The position numbers and the translations under genes are program-made. Shown in pieces: positions 8,865 to 17,739 of a stretch of 64,000 nucleotides of DNA (within the stretch, counting starts at the first letter, position 1; every line of letters begins with the position of its first letter). The DNA comes from Flavobacterium sp. LC2016-13 (GTDB lineage: Bacteria > Bacteroidota > Bacteroidia > Flavobacteriales > Flavobacteriaceae). The notes beneath the pieces are model-generated. The model was not told where the DNA came from, did not search any database, and saw only the letters and a program-made list of their open reading frames with translations. The DNA is taken from contig NZ_WMDQ01000009.1 of NCBI RefSeq assembly GCF_009707955.1, positions 218,800 through 282,799 on the forward strand, read 5' to 3'.

Positions 8865-9223
8865 TCTTCTCCGATTAATTCTATTTCGTTTTCTTTTTTT
8901 GTTTTGGAAATTCTTTTTAAGTAGAATTTCGAAAAATAATAATTTGTAATACTACTTAAAATAATTATTATGAAGCATTTTAAAATTCTGTCAGCGTATG
9001 TATCATTAATTTCAGTCTCGAAATAATCAATTACAATAGAACTTTCAAAGATGAAATAAAGTATCCCAATGAACGCAATTGAAAGGAGAGAGAATATAAA
9101 AAATGTCAATATATACTTGAATCGTTTTTCAGGTGTTTTTTTAAGCTTTATATAAAATAGAATATTAGATCCTACTATTATAGTTATAAGAATTACTAGA
9201 AAAATAAACCCTAATTCGTCCAT
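8861..9223 (-). CDS. Small membrane protein of unknown function
   Basis: This 120-residue protein has three hydrophobic segments (about 5-24, 39-62 and 85-105). The C-terminus is charged (KRISKTKKENEIELIGEE). I do not recognise a family. Its start codon shares one base with the stop of cca (TAATG), and its stop overlaps the start of ctaA, so cca, this gene and ctaA form one tightly coupled operon. It could be a heme-synthesis accessory factor, but nothing in the sequence shows this. Confidence 0.6.
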   Translation of the reverse strand: MDELGFIFLVILITIIVGSNILFYIKLKKTPEKRFKYILTFFIFSLLSIAFIGILYFIFESSIVIDYFETEINDTYADRILKCFIIIILSSITNYYFSKFYLKRISKTKKENEIELIGEE

Positions 9224-10653
9224 TATTTTTTAAGCGTTAAATTTAATTTTTCAGCTCTTTTAATTACAAAATCATAAGCAGCCTGATATTCATTTGGAAT
9301 ATCACCTTCCAAAATAGCTTCTTTAACGGCTTCTTTCAAAACTCCAATTTCACGAGAAGGTTTTAAATCAAACATTTCCATAATTTCTTCACCTGAAATT
9401 GGCGGCTGAAAATTACGAACGTGATCGCGTTCTTCTACTTCGACAATTTTCTTGCGGACAATTTCAAAGTTTTTATGATACTTCTTGAATTTCGACGGAT
9501 TTTTGGTTGTAATATCGGCTTCGCATAGTGTCATTAAATCCTCAACATCTTCGCCAGCATCAAAAACCAAACGACGAACTGCACTGTCAGTCACGATATC
9601 TTGTGCCAAAACAATTGGGCGAGAACTCATAATCACCATTTTTTGTACAAACTTCATTTTGTGGTTCAACGGCATGTGCAAGCGTTCGAATATTTTCTTC
9701 GCCATTTTCCCACCTAAAAACTCATGTCCGTGAAAAGTCCAGCCTTGTTTTTTATTGAAACGTTTTGTTGGTGCTTTTCCAATATCATGTAATAAAGCCG
9801 ACCAACGCAACCAGACATCATCTGTATTAGGGCAAATATTATCGACAACTTCAAGAGTGTGATAAAAGTTGTTTTTATGAGTGTGACCTTCAATTTCTTC
9901 TACTTGATTTAAGGCCGTTAATTCAGGTAAAATAATATCTAAAAGCCCGGTTTGATATAAAAGTAAAAACCCGATAGAAGGTTTATCTGTTGATAGAATT
10001 TTGTTTAATTCATCAACAATACGTTCACCGGAAATGATTTGGATTCTGTCAGCGTTTTTTGTGATCGCGTCAAGAGAATTTTTTTCAATCTCAAACCCTA
10101 ACTGATTTGCAAAACGAATTGCACGAAGCATTCGCAAAGGATCGTCAGAATATGTTATACTTGGATCTAAAGGCGTTTTTATTGTTTTATTTTCAAGATC
10201 AGCCAATCCGTCAAAAGGATCAGAAAGATCTCCAAAAGTTTTTTCGTTTAATGATAAAGCCAAAGCATTAATGGTAAAATCACGACGATTTTGATCATCT
10301 TCCAGCGTTCCGTTTTCAACAATTGGATTTCTGCTGTCAAAATTATAAGATTCTTTTCTGGCGCCAACAAATTCAATGTCAGTACCGTCAAAATGGAGCA
10401 TTGCTGTTCCATACGTTTTAAAAACCTGTACTTTTGGATTTTTTGGTAGTAATGCAGATACTTTAAGAGCCAATTCAATACCGCTGCCAACAGCAACAAC
10501 ATCAATGTCTTTTTTAGAACCTCGGTTTAAAAGCAAATCCCTAACAAAACCGCCAATAACATAACTGTCGACGTTTAATTCCTGAGATGCTTTCGAAATA
10601 ACTCCGAAGATTTTATGTTGTAAAGCTGTTTTATAGTTTGTATGTATAGCCAC
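9223..10653 (-). CDS. cca: CCA-adding tRNA nucleotidyltransferase / poly(A) polymerase family with HD domain
   Basis: This 476-residue class II nucleotidyltransferase has the GGFVRD loop (34-39) and the catalytic pair Asp49 and Asp51 in KKDIDVVAVG. The RNA-binding motifs include RRDFTINAL and DDPLRMLRAIRFA. An HD domain (WSALLHDIGKAPTKR) sits in the second half. In the cell it builds or repairs the CCA end of tRNAs; the HD domain often gives phosphatase or phosphodiesterase activity. It is the first gene of the cca-orf-ctaA operon. Sequence alone cannot fully separate CCA-adding from A-adding activity, but as the only such gene seen here the CCA role is most likely. Confidence 0.9.
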   Translation of the reverse strand: MAIHTNYKTALQHKIFGVISKASQELNVDSYVIGGFVRDLLLNRGSKKDIDVVAVGSGIELALKVSALLPKNPKVQVFKTYGTAMLHFDGTDIEFVGARKESYNFDSRNPIVENGTLEDDQNRRDFTINALALSLNEKTFGDLSDPFDGLADLENKTIKTPLDPSITYSDDPLRMLRAIRFANQLGFEIEKNSLDAITKNADRIQIISGERIVDELNKILSTDKPSIGFLLLYQTGLLDIILPELTALNQVEEIEGHTHKNNFYHTLEVVDNICPNTDDVWLRWSALLHDIGKAPTKRFNKKQGWTFHGHEFLGGKMAKKIFERLHMPLNHKMKFVQKMVIMSSRPIVLAQDIVTDSAVRRLVFDAGEDVEDLMTLCEADITTKNPSKFKKYHKNFEIVRKKIVEVEERDHVRNFQPPISGEEIMEMFDLKPSREIGVLKEAVKEAILEGDIPNEYQAAYDFVIKRAEKLNLTLKK

Positions 10654-10807
10654 GAATTCACTAATTTTTATAATGTATTTCTATTTTTGAAGAAAATGAA
10701 ACGTGTGCAAATTTACAACATAGAAAATGCCTTTTATAATGTAAAGAGCACTTTTTTCTATAAATTCTTAGTTTGGCGACCAGAATTTTATTGAAATAAA
10801 AATGGTT

Positions 10808-10888
10808 GCCACGAATTACACGAATTATCACGAATTCTACTTAAAATTTACTACGAAATGATTTGTGTTAATTCGTGTAATTCGTGGC
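10808..10888. repeat. GCCACGAATT palindrome, copy 1
   Basis: The left arm GCCACGAATTACACGAATTA (10808-10827) matches its reverse complement ending at 10888. This gives a 20-bp perfect stem with about 40 bases in the loop. It lies in the 325-base gap between the divergent cca and yaaA genes. The same family recurs at 43390-43447 and 44100-44271, with a lone half at 38332-38370. Confidence 0.85.
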
Positions 10889-10931
10889 GAAAAATTATAC
10901 AGTAATAAAACAAATCAATTGTAATAATATA

Positions 10932-10970
10932 TTTTATAGAATTCAATTTGTATTTTTGAATTCTATAAAA
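10932..10970 (+). promoter_or_regulatory. Palindromic operator candidate over the yaaA promoter
   Basis: TTTTATAGAATTCAA (10932-10946) and its exact reverse complement (10956-10970) are separated by 9 bases. The right arm overlaps a -7 like box, TATTTTTG (10951-10958), and ends 8 bases before the yaaA ATG. A regulator bound here would block RNA polymerase. In E. coli yaaA belongs to the OxyR regulon, so a peroxide sensor is a reasonable candidate, but the protein is unknown. Confidence 0.65.
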
Positions 10971-10978
10971 ATGCACAA

Positions 10979-11737
10979 ATGAAAATTGTTATATCGCCTG
11001 CGAAGTCATTAAATTTCGAAAAAGAATTACCAACTGCTCAATATACTGAACCCTCTTTTTTAAAAGAAGCGCGTCTGGTTCATAAAGTTTTAAAACCTAA
11101 AAAGCCAGCTGAATTATCAGAGTTAATGTCGATTTCAGACAAATTAGCTGATTTGAATTGGGAACGAAATCAAAAATGGAAAACTCCTTTTTCTCCAGAA
11201 AATGCACGTCCGGCTGTTTATACTTTTGATGGTGATGTGTATACAGGTTTAGATGCGTATTCAATTCCGTTAGAAAAATTAGATGCTTTGCAAGATAAAC
11301 TCCGAATTTTATCAGGACTTTATGGTGTTTTAAAACCATTAGACTTAATGCAGGCTTACCGATTGGAAATGGGAACAAAATTGCCTGTTGGAGAATACAA
11401 AAACTTGCATGAATTCTGGAAACCTGCTGTTACTAAAGCTTTAAACAAAGAATTGACTAAAGGTGAATTATTCGTGAATTTAGCGAGTAATGAATATTTT
11501 TCTGCGGTAGATGTAAAAGCTTTAAAAGTTCCTGTAATTACTCCTGATTTTAAAGATTACAAAGACGGAAAATTAAAAATGATAAGTTTCTTTGCCAAAA
11601 AGGCAAGAGGTATGATGGTTCGTTATATAATCGATACAAATGCAGAAACCATTGATGACTTAAAAGGTTTCGATTATGAAGGATATCATTTTGATGCGAA
11701 TCTTTCTAAAGGAAATCATTTGGTTTTTACAAGGTAA
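10979..11737 (+). CDS. yaaA: Peroxide stress protein YaaA (DUF328)
   Basis: This 252-residue protein has the family's signature start MKIVISPAKSLNFE and the conserved blocks FDGDVYTGLDA, LRILSGLYGVLKPLDLMQAYRLEMG, NLASNEYFSAVD and FFAKKARGMMVRYII. In E. coli YaaA lowers free intracellular iron during peroxide stress and can bind DNA. The length is normal for the family. The gene stands alone, divergent from cca. A three-codon mini-frame (ATG CAC AAA TGA at 10971) overlaps its start codon, which could lower translation. Confidence 0.94.
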   Translation: MKIVISPAKSLNFEKELPTAQYTEPSFLKEARLVHKVLKPKKPAELSELMSISDKLADLNWERNQKWKTPFSPENARPAVYTFDGDVYTGLDAYSIPLEKLDALQDKLRILSGLYGVLKPLDLMQAYRLEMGTKLPVGEYKNLHEFWKPAVTKALNKELTKGELFVNLASNEYFSAVDVKALKVPVITPDFKDYKDGKLKMISFFAKKARGMMVRYIIDTNAETIDDLKGFDYEGYHFDANLSKGNHLVFTR

Positions 11738-11741
11738 TTTT

Positions 11742-11830
11742 TAAGGGACAAAGGTTCAAAGTTACAAAGGTTCAGAGGTTTTGAAGTTGCTAAGAATCTA
11801 AGATGCTGAGGTACTAAGGTTTTTACTTCG
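11742..11830. repeat. Word-like spacer repeat (CAAAGGTTC / CTAAGGTTT type)
   Basis: Short degenerate words (ACAAAGGTTCAAAGTT, AAGGTTCAGAGG, AAGATGCTGAGG) are strung together after yaaA. They belong to the same family as 2758-3125 and 33297-33388. There is no coding potential. Confidence 0.6.
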
Positions 11831-11913
11831 GGATTAATCCCTTCACAATTAAAAGATATTATAGATAGAGATTTCAATCTCCTCAAGTTTTGAGAGTATA
11901 TTTTAAAAAATAA

Positions 11914-11947
11914 AAAAAGCCGAACTAAATAAATAGCTCGGCTTTTT
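11914..11947. terminator. Terminator between yaaA and the efflux operon
   Basis: The stem AAAAAGCCGA / TCGGCTTTTT is flanked by A and T runs, so it can serve both the yaaA transcript and the converging efflux operon. Confidence 0.85.
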
Positions 11948-11976
11948 CGTATTATAAATCAGTATTATAATTATTA

Positions 11977-13563
11977 TTAATGCATTGCATCAGCAGGATT
12001 AATCTTGTTCTTTCCTTTTTTAATTAAAAGGATAATTGGTATACAACATAAAAACATAATTCCCAGATACATAAAAATATCCATGTATGCCATTACGGTA
12101 CTTTGTTTCATTACTGAAAATTCTAAAGCCTGATATGTTTTTTTAAGGGCGACATCGGCACTATAACCTTTAGACATAAAAGATCTTTGCATTCCGTCAA
12201 TACGTTGTTGAACATCGTATTTTGCAGGATCTAAATTCGTTAATAAGTTCACTCTGTGTTCCTGACTAAAGCGGGTAATAAAAGTGGTAATAATTGCAAT
12301 ACCAAATGATCCTCCTAATTGACGCATCATTCCGGTAAAAGCAGCTCCTTCACCAATATGTTTACCTTTTAATGTAGAAAGTGAAAGCGTTGTTATAGGT
12401 ACAAAAAGTAATCCTAAACCAATTCCTCTTAAAATTAATGGCCAATACATGTGTTCTACACCAGTGTCAGGTGTCATGCGCGTTTGCATCATAAAAGTAA
12501 AGAAGAAGAAAACTAAAAATCCAACTCCAACCATATAACCTTGCGGAACACCTTTCTGAATCATATTACCAACAAATGGCATCATGATCGCAGTGGTAAT
12601 CGAACCTGGAATCAATAATAATCCGGCATCAGTTGCTGTCCATCCTAAAATAGATTGCGTGTAAATTGGGATAATTAAAGTTGATCCGTATAAACCGAAA
12701 CCAAGAATAAAACACATTACAGTTCCAATTCTTAAATTTCCATCTTTTAAAACACTTAAATTTACGATTGGATGTTTGTATGTAAGTTCCCTCCAAATAA
12801 ACAAAACCAATCCAAGAACAGTAACAACACTTAGAGTTACAATAAGCGAATCATTAAACCAATCATCTTGTTGACCGTGTTCTAATACAAATTGTAAAGA
12901 GCCAATAAATGTTGCGAGTAAAATAATTCCCCACCAGTCAACCTGATTTGCTTTTAATTTTTCTCCATATTTCGGACTTCTTACGAAAGTAATAGCCAAA
13001 ATAGTTGCTATAATTCCTAACGGAATATTAATATAAAATATATAAGGCCATGAATAGTGGTCTACTAAATATCCTCCCAAAGGCGGACCTAAAGTTGGAC
13101 CAACAATTACACCCATTCCGTAAATAGCCTGCGCCATACCACGTTTTGCAACGGGGTAACTTTCGGTAATAATCGTTTGGGCTGTTACTAATAATGCGCC
13201 TCCGCCCATACCTTGAACAAACCTAAAAGCGACTAGTTCCCATATATTACTGGCATTTCCGCATAAAAAAGAACAGACGGTAAATATTATGATAGAAGCC
13301 ACAAAATAATTACGTCTTCCAAATTGTTGCGAAAGCCAACTCGTCATCGGAATTACAATTACATTCGCAATAGCGTATGCTGTAATTACCCAAGCCACAT
13401 CAGTCAAAGTAGCACCAAGGCTACCTCTCATGTCTGTTAGTGCAACGTTTACAATAGTGGTATCTACAATTTCCAGCAAGGCACAAAGTACTGCTGTAAT
13501 CGTAATGATGACACGTCTGTAACCGTATTCTACTAAATCATCCTCTCCTTGTACTGCTGTCAT
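11977..13563 (-). CDS. DHA2-family MFS drug exporter (EmrB/QacA type)
   Basis: This 528-residue inner-membrane protein has 14 predicted helices. The DHA2 motifs are LLEIVDTTIVNVAL (helix 1, motif D1), WLSQQFGRRNYF (motif A) and GMGVIVGPTLGPPLGGYLVD (motif C). It should export hydrophobic drugs by proton antiport through the adaptor and TolC proteins encoded just upstream in the operon. The gap to the HlyD gene is 4 bases. The substrate cannot be read from the sequence. Confidence 0.92.
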   Translation of the reverse strand: MTAVQGEDDLVEYGYRRVIITITAVLCALLEIVDTTIVNVALTDMRGSLGATLTDVAWVITAYAIANVIVIPMTSWLSQQFGRRNYFVASIIIFTVCSFLCGNASNIWELVAFRFVQGMGGGALLVTAQTIITESYPVAKRGMAQAIYGMGVIVGPTLGPPLGGYLVDHYSWPYIFYINIPLGIIATILAITFVRSPKYGEKLKANQVDWWGIILLATFIGSLQFVLEHGQQDDWFNDSLIVTLSVVTVLGLVLFIWRELTYKHPIVNLSVLKDGNLRIGTVMCFILGFGLYGSTLIIPIYTQSILGWTATDAGLLLIPGSITTAIMMPFVGNMIQKGVPQGYMVGVGFLVFFFFTFMMQTRMTPDTGVEHMYWPLILRGIGLGLLFVPITTLSLSTLKGKHIGEGAAFTGMMRQLGGSFGIAIITTFITRFSQEHRVNLLTNLDPAKYDVQQRIDGMQRSFMSKGYSADVALKKTYQALEFSVMKQSTVMAYMDIFMYLGIMFLCCIPIILLIKKGKNKINPADAMH

Positions 13564-13567
13564 TATT

Positions 13568-14647
13568 TTATTTTAAATGTACGTCTACGTCAACATTCAT
13601 TCCTGGTCTAAGCAATTTTACTTTTTCAGGATCGTTTGATTCGTCTAAACTAATTTTTACCGGTAATCTCTGAATTGTTTTTACGAAGTTTCCTGTTGCG
13701 TTATCAGGAGGTAATAATGAAAAACGAGATCCTGTAGCTGGAGAAAATGATGTTAAAGTACCTTTGAATTCATAATTTGGATATGCATCAACTTTTAAAC
13801 TTACTTTTTGTCCCACAACCATTTTGTTTAATTGTGTTTCTTTGAAATTTGCTACAACCCAAGCTTCAGTATTATTAATGATATAAAACAAAGATTGTCC
13901 TGGTTGTACCAATTGTCCCGGCTGAATATCAACTTTAGAAACCTGCCCGTCAATAGCTGCAGTAACAACTGTGTAGCTAAGATTTAAGTGAGCAACATCT
14001 AACATTGTTTTTGCTTTTTTGATGTTTGCTGAAGCAACTTCTGTTTGTTTATCAGAAACTTTAGATTTCGATTGAATTACCGATTTTTGATAAGAACTTG
14101 CTTTTTGTTGTTGTTCTAAAACACGTACTTGATTTTCAGCTTCGTCTTTTGCAGTCTGAGCCTGTTCAAATTGTTGTTTTGTAATAGTATGTGTTTTGTA
14201 CAAATTATTGTAACGATTGAAATCGTTTGTAACTTGTCTTAATCTGATTTTAGCACTTTCGATAGAACCTGTTGCAGATCTCATTTGAGCATCAGAAACA
14301 GAAATACTTGCATTTGCACTTCCAATATCAGCTTTTGCAGCTTCGTATTGACCTTCAGCACCTAATAAAGCAGCATTTGCTTCGTCAATTTTTAATTGGT
14401 AATCTCTTTTATCGATAGTAAATAAAGTATCTCCTTTTTTTACAAAATCATTATCCTTTACATAAACCTTACTGATATAACCGGATACTCTAGGAATAAT
14501 TGGGTTCATTTTTTTCTCAATCTGAGCATCATCCGTTTCTTCGTGAGCTAAAGAGTGCATGTATTTTGTTATTCCGTAAGTTCCGCCCACTAAAACCAAA
14601 ACGGTTAGTATAATGATGAATTTAGTATTTGTTTTTTTCTTTTCCAT
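13568..14647 (-). CDS. HlyD/EmrA-type membrane fusion protein
   Basis: This 359-residue periplasmic adaptor has one N-terminal membrane anchor (about 9-28) and then TDDAQIEKKMNPIIPRVSGYISKVYV, the lipoyl half typical of EmrA. A long helical hairpin follows (about 85-215, rich in Ala, Gln and Lys). The second lipoyl half is TAAIDGQVSKVDIQPGQLVQPGQSL. It links the MFS pump to the outer-membrane TolC protein encoded upstream. It lies 12 bases after the tolC stop. Confidence 0.92.
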   Translation of the reverse strand: MEKKKTNTKFIIILTVLVLVGGTYGITKYMHSLAHEETDDAQIEKKMNPIIPRVSGYISKVYVKDNDFVKKGDTLFTIDKRDYQLKIDEANAALLGAEGQYEAAKADIGSANASISVSDAQMRSATGSIESAKIRLRQVTNDFNRYNNLYKTHTITKQQFEQAQTAKDEAENQVRVLEQQQKASSYQKSVIQSKSKVSDKQTEVASANIKKAKTMLDVAHLNLSYTVVTAAIDGQVSKVDIQPGQLVQPGQSLFYIINNTEAWVVANFKETQLNKMVVGQKVSLKVDAYPNYEFKGTLTSFSPATGSRFSLLPPDNATGNFVKTIQRLPVKISLDESNDPEKVKLLRPGMNVDVDVHLK

Positions 14648-14659
14648 GAGAGCTATCGA

Positions 14660-15979
14660 TTATATTTTAGAAAGATTGAATGATTGTGATAATTGTCCTG
14701 ATACGGATAATAATTCGTAATATTTTTGAATAATTGTTGCTTTAGAAACAGCAGTATTGATTTTGGCGCTTAATTGCTCAACATCGGCTTCAACCAAATC
14801 ATTGGTATCAGCTAAACCATTGTCGAATTTATCTTTTACAAGTCTGTAATTTTCAGATGCCTGTTGAAGCGCTTCGTCATAAACCACACTTTGGTTAATA
14901 GCCAGATCATAATCTTCAATAGATTTTTGAACTTCAACTTTAATACGATCCGTCATTACAGCTTCTGTATTTTTAACTTCCAAAGCTCTGCTTTCAGCTT
15001 CTCTTACGTGAGCGCTATTTTTGTAAATTCCAGATAAATCATACGTTAAACCCAATCCAAAGTTCATTGCATATTTTACAGTTATAATATCTTTAAGATC
15101 TAAAGCAGTATAACCACCAAGTAATGCTAATGTAGGATAGTAACCTGCTTTTGCAACTTTAATATTTGCCTCAGAAGCTTTTTGTTGAAAACGAATAGCC
15201 TCTAAATCTTTTCTGTTTTGCAACGCTAATGCATCTGATGTTGGTGCATTATTGGTTTTTAAACTAAAGAAATCATCTTCATTAACCTGAAGTTTTGTAG
15301 TTGGATCAAGTTTTAATAAAGTCGTCAAGTAAAAATTGATGTTATTAAGATTGTTAGTCGCTTCATCAATAGATAATTGTGTTTTTGAAACCAACAATTG
15401 TGACTTCAATAAATCATTTCTTGGAATGATTCCGTTTTTCTCTAATTCTGTAAAATCAGTAACACGTTGTTTAGCGCTTTTTTGATTTTCATTTAAAACA
15501 TCCAGCGTTTTTTGAGCTTTGTATAGAGCTGTATAATACGTAATAACTCTTAAAGCAACATCTTCTTTTGTTTTAGATGCATATGCACTTTCTGCTTCAT
15601 ATAAATTATCAGATGCATCAATGCTATTTTGAATTTTAAATCCGGCAAAAAGAGGTAAACTTAAATTTGCCATTCCAATCATTGCTCTGTCAGGAGATGC
15701 TAAAGATGCACTTTCTCCCTGATTTGGCATATCAATCGACGCTTTTGTAAGGCGCTGATATTGACCGGAAATTTTAAGATCCGGATATTGATTGTTTTTA
15801 ACGGTTGATAATTCGTATTTTTTTGTGTTTACCTTAGTATTGGCAAGCGTAACTTCGTTACTTTTTTCCCAAGCCATTTTTACGGCTTCATCTAAGGTTA
15901 AACTTGTTTTTTCTTGTGCTTCTGCTGAAGTTATTCCGATAAAGAAAACTCCAAAGAGCATTAATTGACTAATTTTCAT
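14660..15979 (-). CDS. TolC-family outer-membrane efflux protein
   Basis: This outer-membrane channel has about 439 residues, with a signal peptide (MKISQLMLFGVFFIGITSAEAQ) and two repeated TolC halves. The halves are rich in helical heptads, with SLTLDEAVKMAWEKSNEV near the start and DYDLAINQSVVYDEALQQ in the second. I prefer the ATG at 15979; the frame also allows a TTG two codons earlier. The start overlaps the end of the tetR gene by 11 bases. It completes the tripartite pump with the HlyD and MFS genes. Confidence 0.9.
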   Translation of the reverse strand: MKISQLMLFGVFFIGITSAEAQEKTSLTLDEAVKMAWEKSNEVTLANTKVNTKKYELSTVKNNQYPDLKISGQYQRLTKASIDMPNQGESASLASPDRAMIGMANLSLPLFAGFKIQNSIDASDNLYEAESAYASKTKEDVALRVITYYTALYKAQKTLDVLNENQKSAKQRVTDFTELEKNGIIPRNDLLKSQLLVSKTQLSIDEATNNLNNINFYLTTLLKLDPTTKLQVNEDDFFSLKTNNAPTSDALALQNRKDLEAIRFQQKASEANIKVAKAGYYPTLALLGGYTALDLKDIITVKYAMNFGLGLTYDLSGIYKNSAHVREAESRALEVKNTEAVMTDRIKVEVQKSIEDYDLAINQSVVYDEALQQASENYRLVKDKFDNGLADTNDLVEADVEQLSAKINTAVSKATIIQKYYELLSVSGQLSQSFNLSKI

Positions 15980-16598
15980 AAACAAGTAGCGCTTTTATAG
16001 TTTGTTGAATGTGCTTTGTAAGACTGGTTTTAATGTAATCGTTGTACATTGCTTCTGTTTTTAAATTCAATAATTCTTCGAAGAAAGGTTTATTCATGTG
16101 AAAATGAAAAAAGGTCCCTATGATTGTAGGCGTAATAAGCGGAATGATGACATCTTTTCTGAATACTCCTTTTTCCTGACCCTGAGCGATTATACTTTCA
16201 ACGGATTTTAAGTTTCCTTTTTTTAATTCAGTAAAGGCAATAAAACTTTTTTCTCTCTTTTCTGCATTAATCTCAAAATGTAAAACCCTGAAAATCCCTT
16301 TGTTACAGCTGATTCTGTTAATGTAAATTTCGATTAATTTATTGACTTTGTCAATAGGTTCGAGATTTTCCTGTAATAAATTTTCGAGTTTTAATTTTAA
16401 ATCAGAAGTTTTGTAGATAATTAAAGCCTCTAATAACCTTTCTTTAGAACCAAAATAATACGAAACCATTGCAATATTTATTTTTGCATGTTTTGAGATA
16501 TCCCGTATCGAGGTGCCTTCAAATCCTTTTTCAGAAAATAGCTTTTCAGCAACTTCAAGGATCTGAATTTTTTTATCGTTTAATTCGATGTGTGACAT
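15969..16598 (-). CDS. TetR-family repressor of the efflux operon
   Basis: This protein has 209 residues from the ATG at 16598 (a TTG eight codons upstream is also open but unlikely). The N-terminal helix-turn-helix is typical of TetR: ILEVAEKLFSEKGFEGTSIRDISKHAKINIAMVSYYFGSKERLLEALI, about residues 13-60. The C-terminal ligand domain (about 75-209) is variable, as usual. It is the first gene of a tetR-tolC-hlyD-MFS operon and very likely represses it through the palindrome at 16624-16658. Confidence 0.92.
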   Translation of the reverse strand: MSHIELNDKKIQILEVAEKLFSEKGFEGTSIRDISKHAKINIAMVSYYFGSKERLLEALIIYKTSDLKLKLENLLQENLEPIDKVNKLIEIYINRISCNKGIFRVLHFEINAEKREKSFIAFTELKKGNLKSVESIIAQGQEKGVFRKDVIIPLITPTIIGTFFHFHMNKPFFEELLNLKTEAMYNDYIKTSLTKHIQQTIKALLVYEN

Positions 16599-16619
16599 GG
16601 TATTGTTTCTAATTGAGTA

Positions 16620-16658
16620 CAAAATTAAACAAGTGTTTAAATTAAACGCTTGTTTAAT
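16620..16658 (-). promoter_or_regulatory. Promoter and TetR operator of the efflux operon
   Basis: Two 17-base arms (16624-16640 and 16642-16658) are reverse complements with a single mismatch, around a central A at 16641. The half site reads TTAAACRCTTGTTTAAT. On the minus strand a -7 box TAATTTTG (16620-16627) overlaps the proximal arm, so a bound dimer pair would cover the promoter. The site lies 26 bases from the tetR start, as expected for autorepression. Confidence 0.85.
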
Positions 16659-16720
16659 TTTTGTTTAACATAATATTAACAGAAAACCATGTAGTTGTTT
16701 ATAGAAAAATTTAAAACAAA

Positions 16721-17461
16721 TTAGTAGTCATACGTGAGTTCAATTGTGTTATTTGCAGGAATAAAAACTTCATGAATTTCATTTTCTAAAGTAATGCCAT
16801 TTTTTCTTCTGGAAATTATAATACTATTTTTTTCTCCTTCTGCAGCCATAATAATGGCGGTTTGAGTTTTTACTGAAGCTTGAAATATATCCCCAGATCC
16901 ATAGGAATAAAAAGATTCTAAAGAATTTAAATTTTCATTTTTGATTCCATGGGAAAAAGAAGTATTAACCTCAAAAAAATCACCTTCTTTTAATGGGATA
17001 AAATTATTTAGATGAACTTTAATATTGGTCTTTTTAGCGATATAAAATGATGCATTTATTATAGTATCCCTATTTTTTATTTCATGGATGTCATATCCTA
17101 AACCGGCATTGTTTCCTAATCGGAAATACTCATTGGCATCTAAATTTTTATCATCAACAGAAATTATGAAATAACCTGAAGCAGCATTGCCTAATTCACT
17201 ATCGTTTAGATGGAAATCAACACTATAATCGCCTTTGCTGTTTGTTTTAGTCTTTGCTATTTTTCTGGTATATGAACCTACTTGGCTTCCTATATGATAA
17301 CTAAATGAAACTTCGATACCAGCTAAAGGCTTATTGTCAACTGTTACAAAATTGCCGGAAAGAGTAGTGCAATTCATAGTGCACGTATCACGTGTATCAT
17401 CTTCTGTTTTCGAGCAGCTAAAAGTAATAGTTAATAAAAATAGAAGTAATAATTTTTTCAT
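16721..17461 (-). CDS. Lipoprotein with carboxypeptidase-regulatory-like domain
   Basis: This 246-residue protein has a lipoprotein signal (MKKLLLLFLLTITFSC, lipid Cys16). Residues about 30-110 look like a carboxypeptidase-regulatory beta-sandwich (LSGNFVTVDNKPLAGIEVSF to TNSKGDYSVDF). The rest is beta-rich with no motif I know. It stands alone between the trp operon terminator and the TetR operon. Its role is unknown; the outer membrane is the likely location. Confidence 0.72.
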   Translation of the reverse strand: MKKLLLLFLLTITFSCSKTEDDTRDTCTMNCTTLSGNFVTVDNKPLAGIEVSFSYHIGSQVGSYTRKIAKTKTNSKGDYSVDFHLNDSELGNAASGYFIISVDDKNLDANEYFRLGNNAGLGYDIHEIKNRDTIINASFYIAKKTNIKVHLNNFIPLKEGDFFEVNTSFSHGIKNENLNSLESFYSYGSGDIFQASVKTQTAIIMAAEGEKNSIIISRRKNGITLENEIHEVFIPANNTIELTYDY

Positions 17462-17574
17462 AATCAGTTTTTTATGTTCACCGATTAAAATTAGAAACTT
17501 ATTTTAATTAACAAGGTCATTTTTTAAAATATATGTAAATTCTTAATATTAGATTTACTTAATTTAAAAACTAT

Positions 17575-17608
17575 AAAAAAAGCTGAAATGATTTCATTTC
17601 AGCTTTTA
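17575..17608 (-). terminator. Terminator downstream of trpA
   Basis: The arms AAAAGCTGAAATG (17578-17590) and their reverse complement (17595-17607) enclose a 4-base loop. On the minus strand a T run follows the stem, which fits the end of the trp operon transcript. Confidence 0.85.
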
Positions 17609-17615
17609 TACGATT

Positions 17616-17717
17616 TTGTCATTCTCAGGAACGAAGAATCGCACTCCTAAAACTACAAAGATTGTCGATTCTCTTTGTGGAATTACTTGTGCGATTCTTC
17701 GTTCCTCAGAATGACAA
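17616..17717. repeat. Spacer palindrome, TCAGGAACGAAGAATC family
   Basis: The left arm (17616-17644) and right arm (17689-17717) are reverse complements over 29 bases with one mismatch. The arm core is GGAACGAAGAATCGCAC. It lies between trpA and its terminator, so it is carried on the operon's mRNA. Confidence 0.8.
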
Positions 17718-17739
17718 GTTAGAATTTTTATTTATTTAA

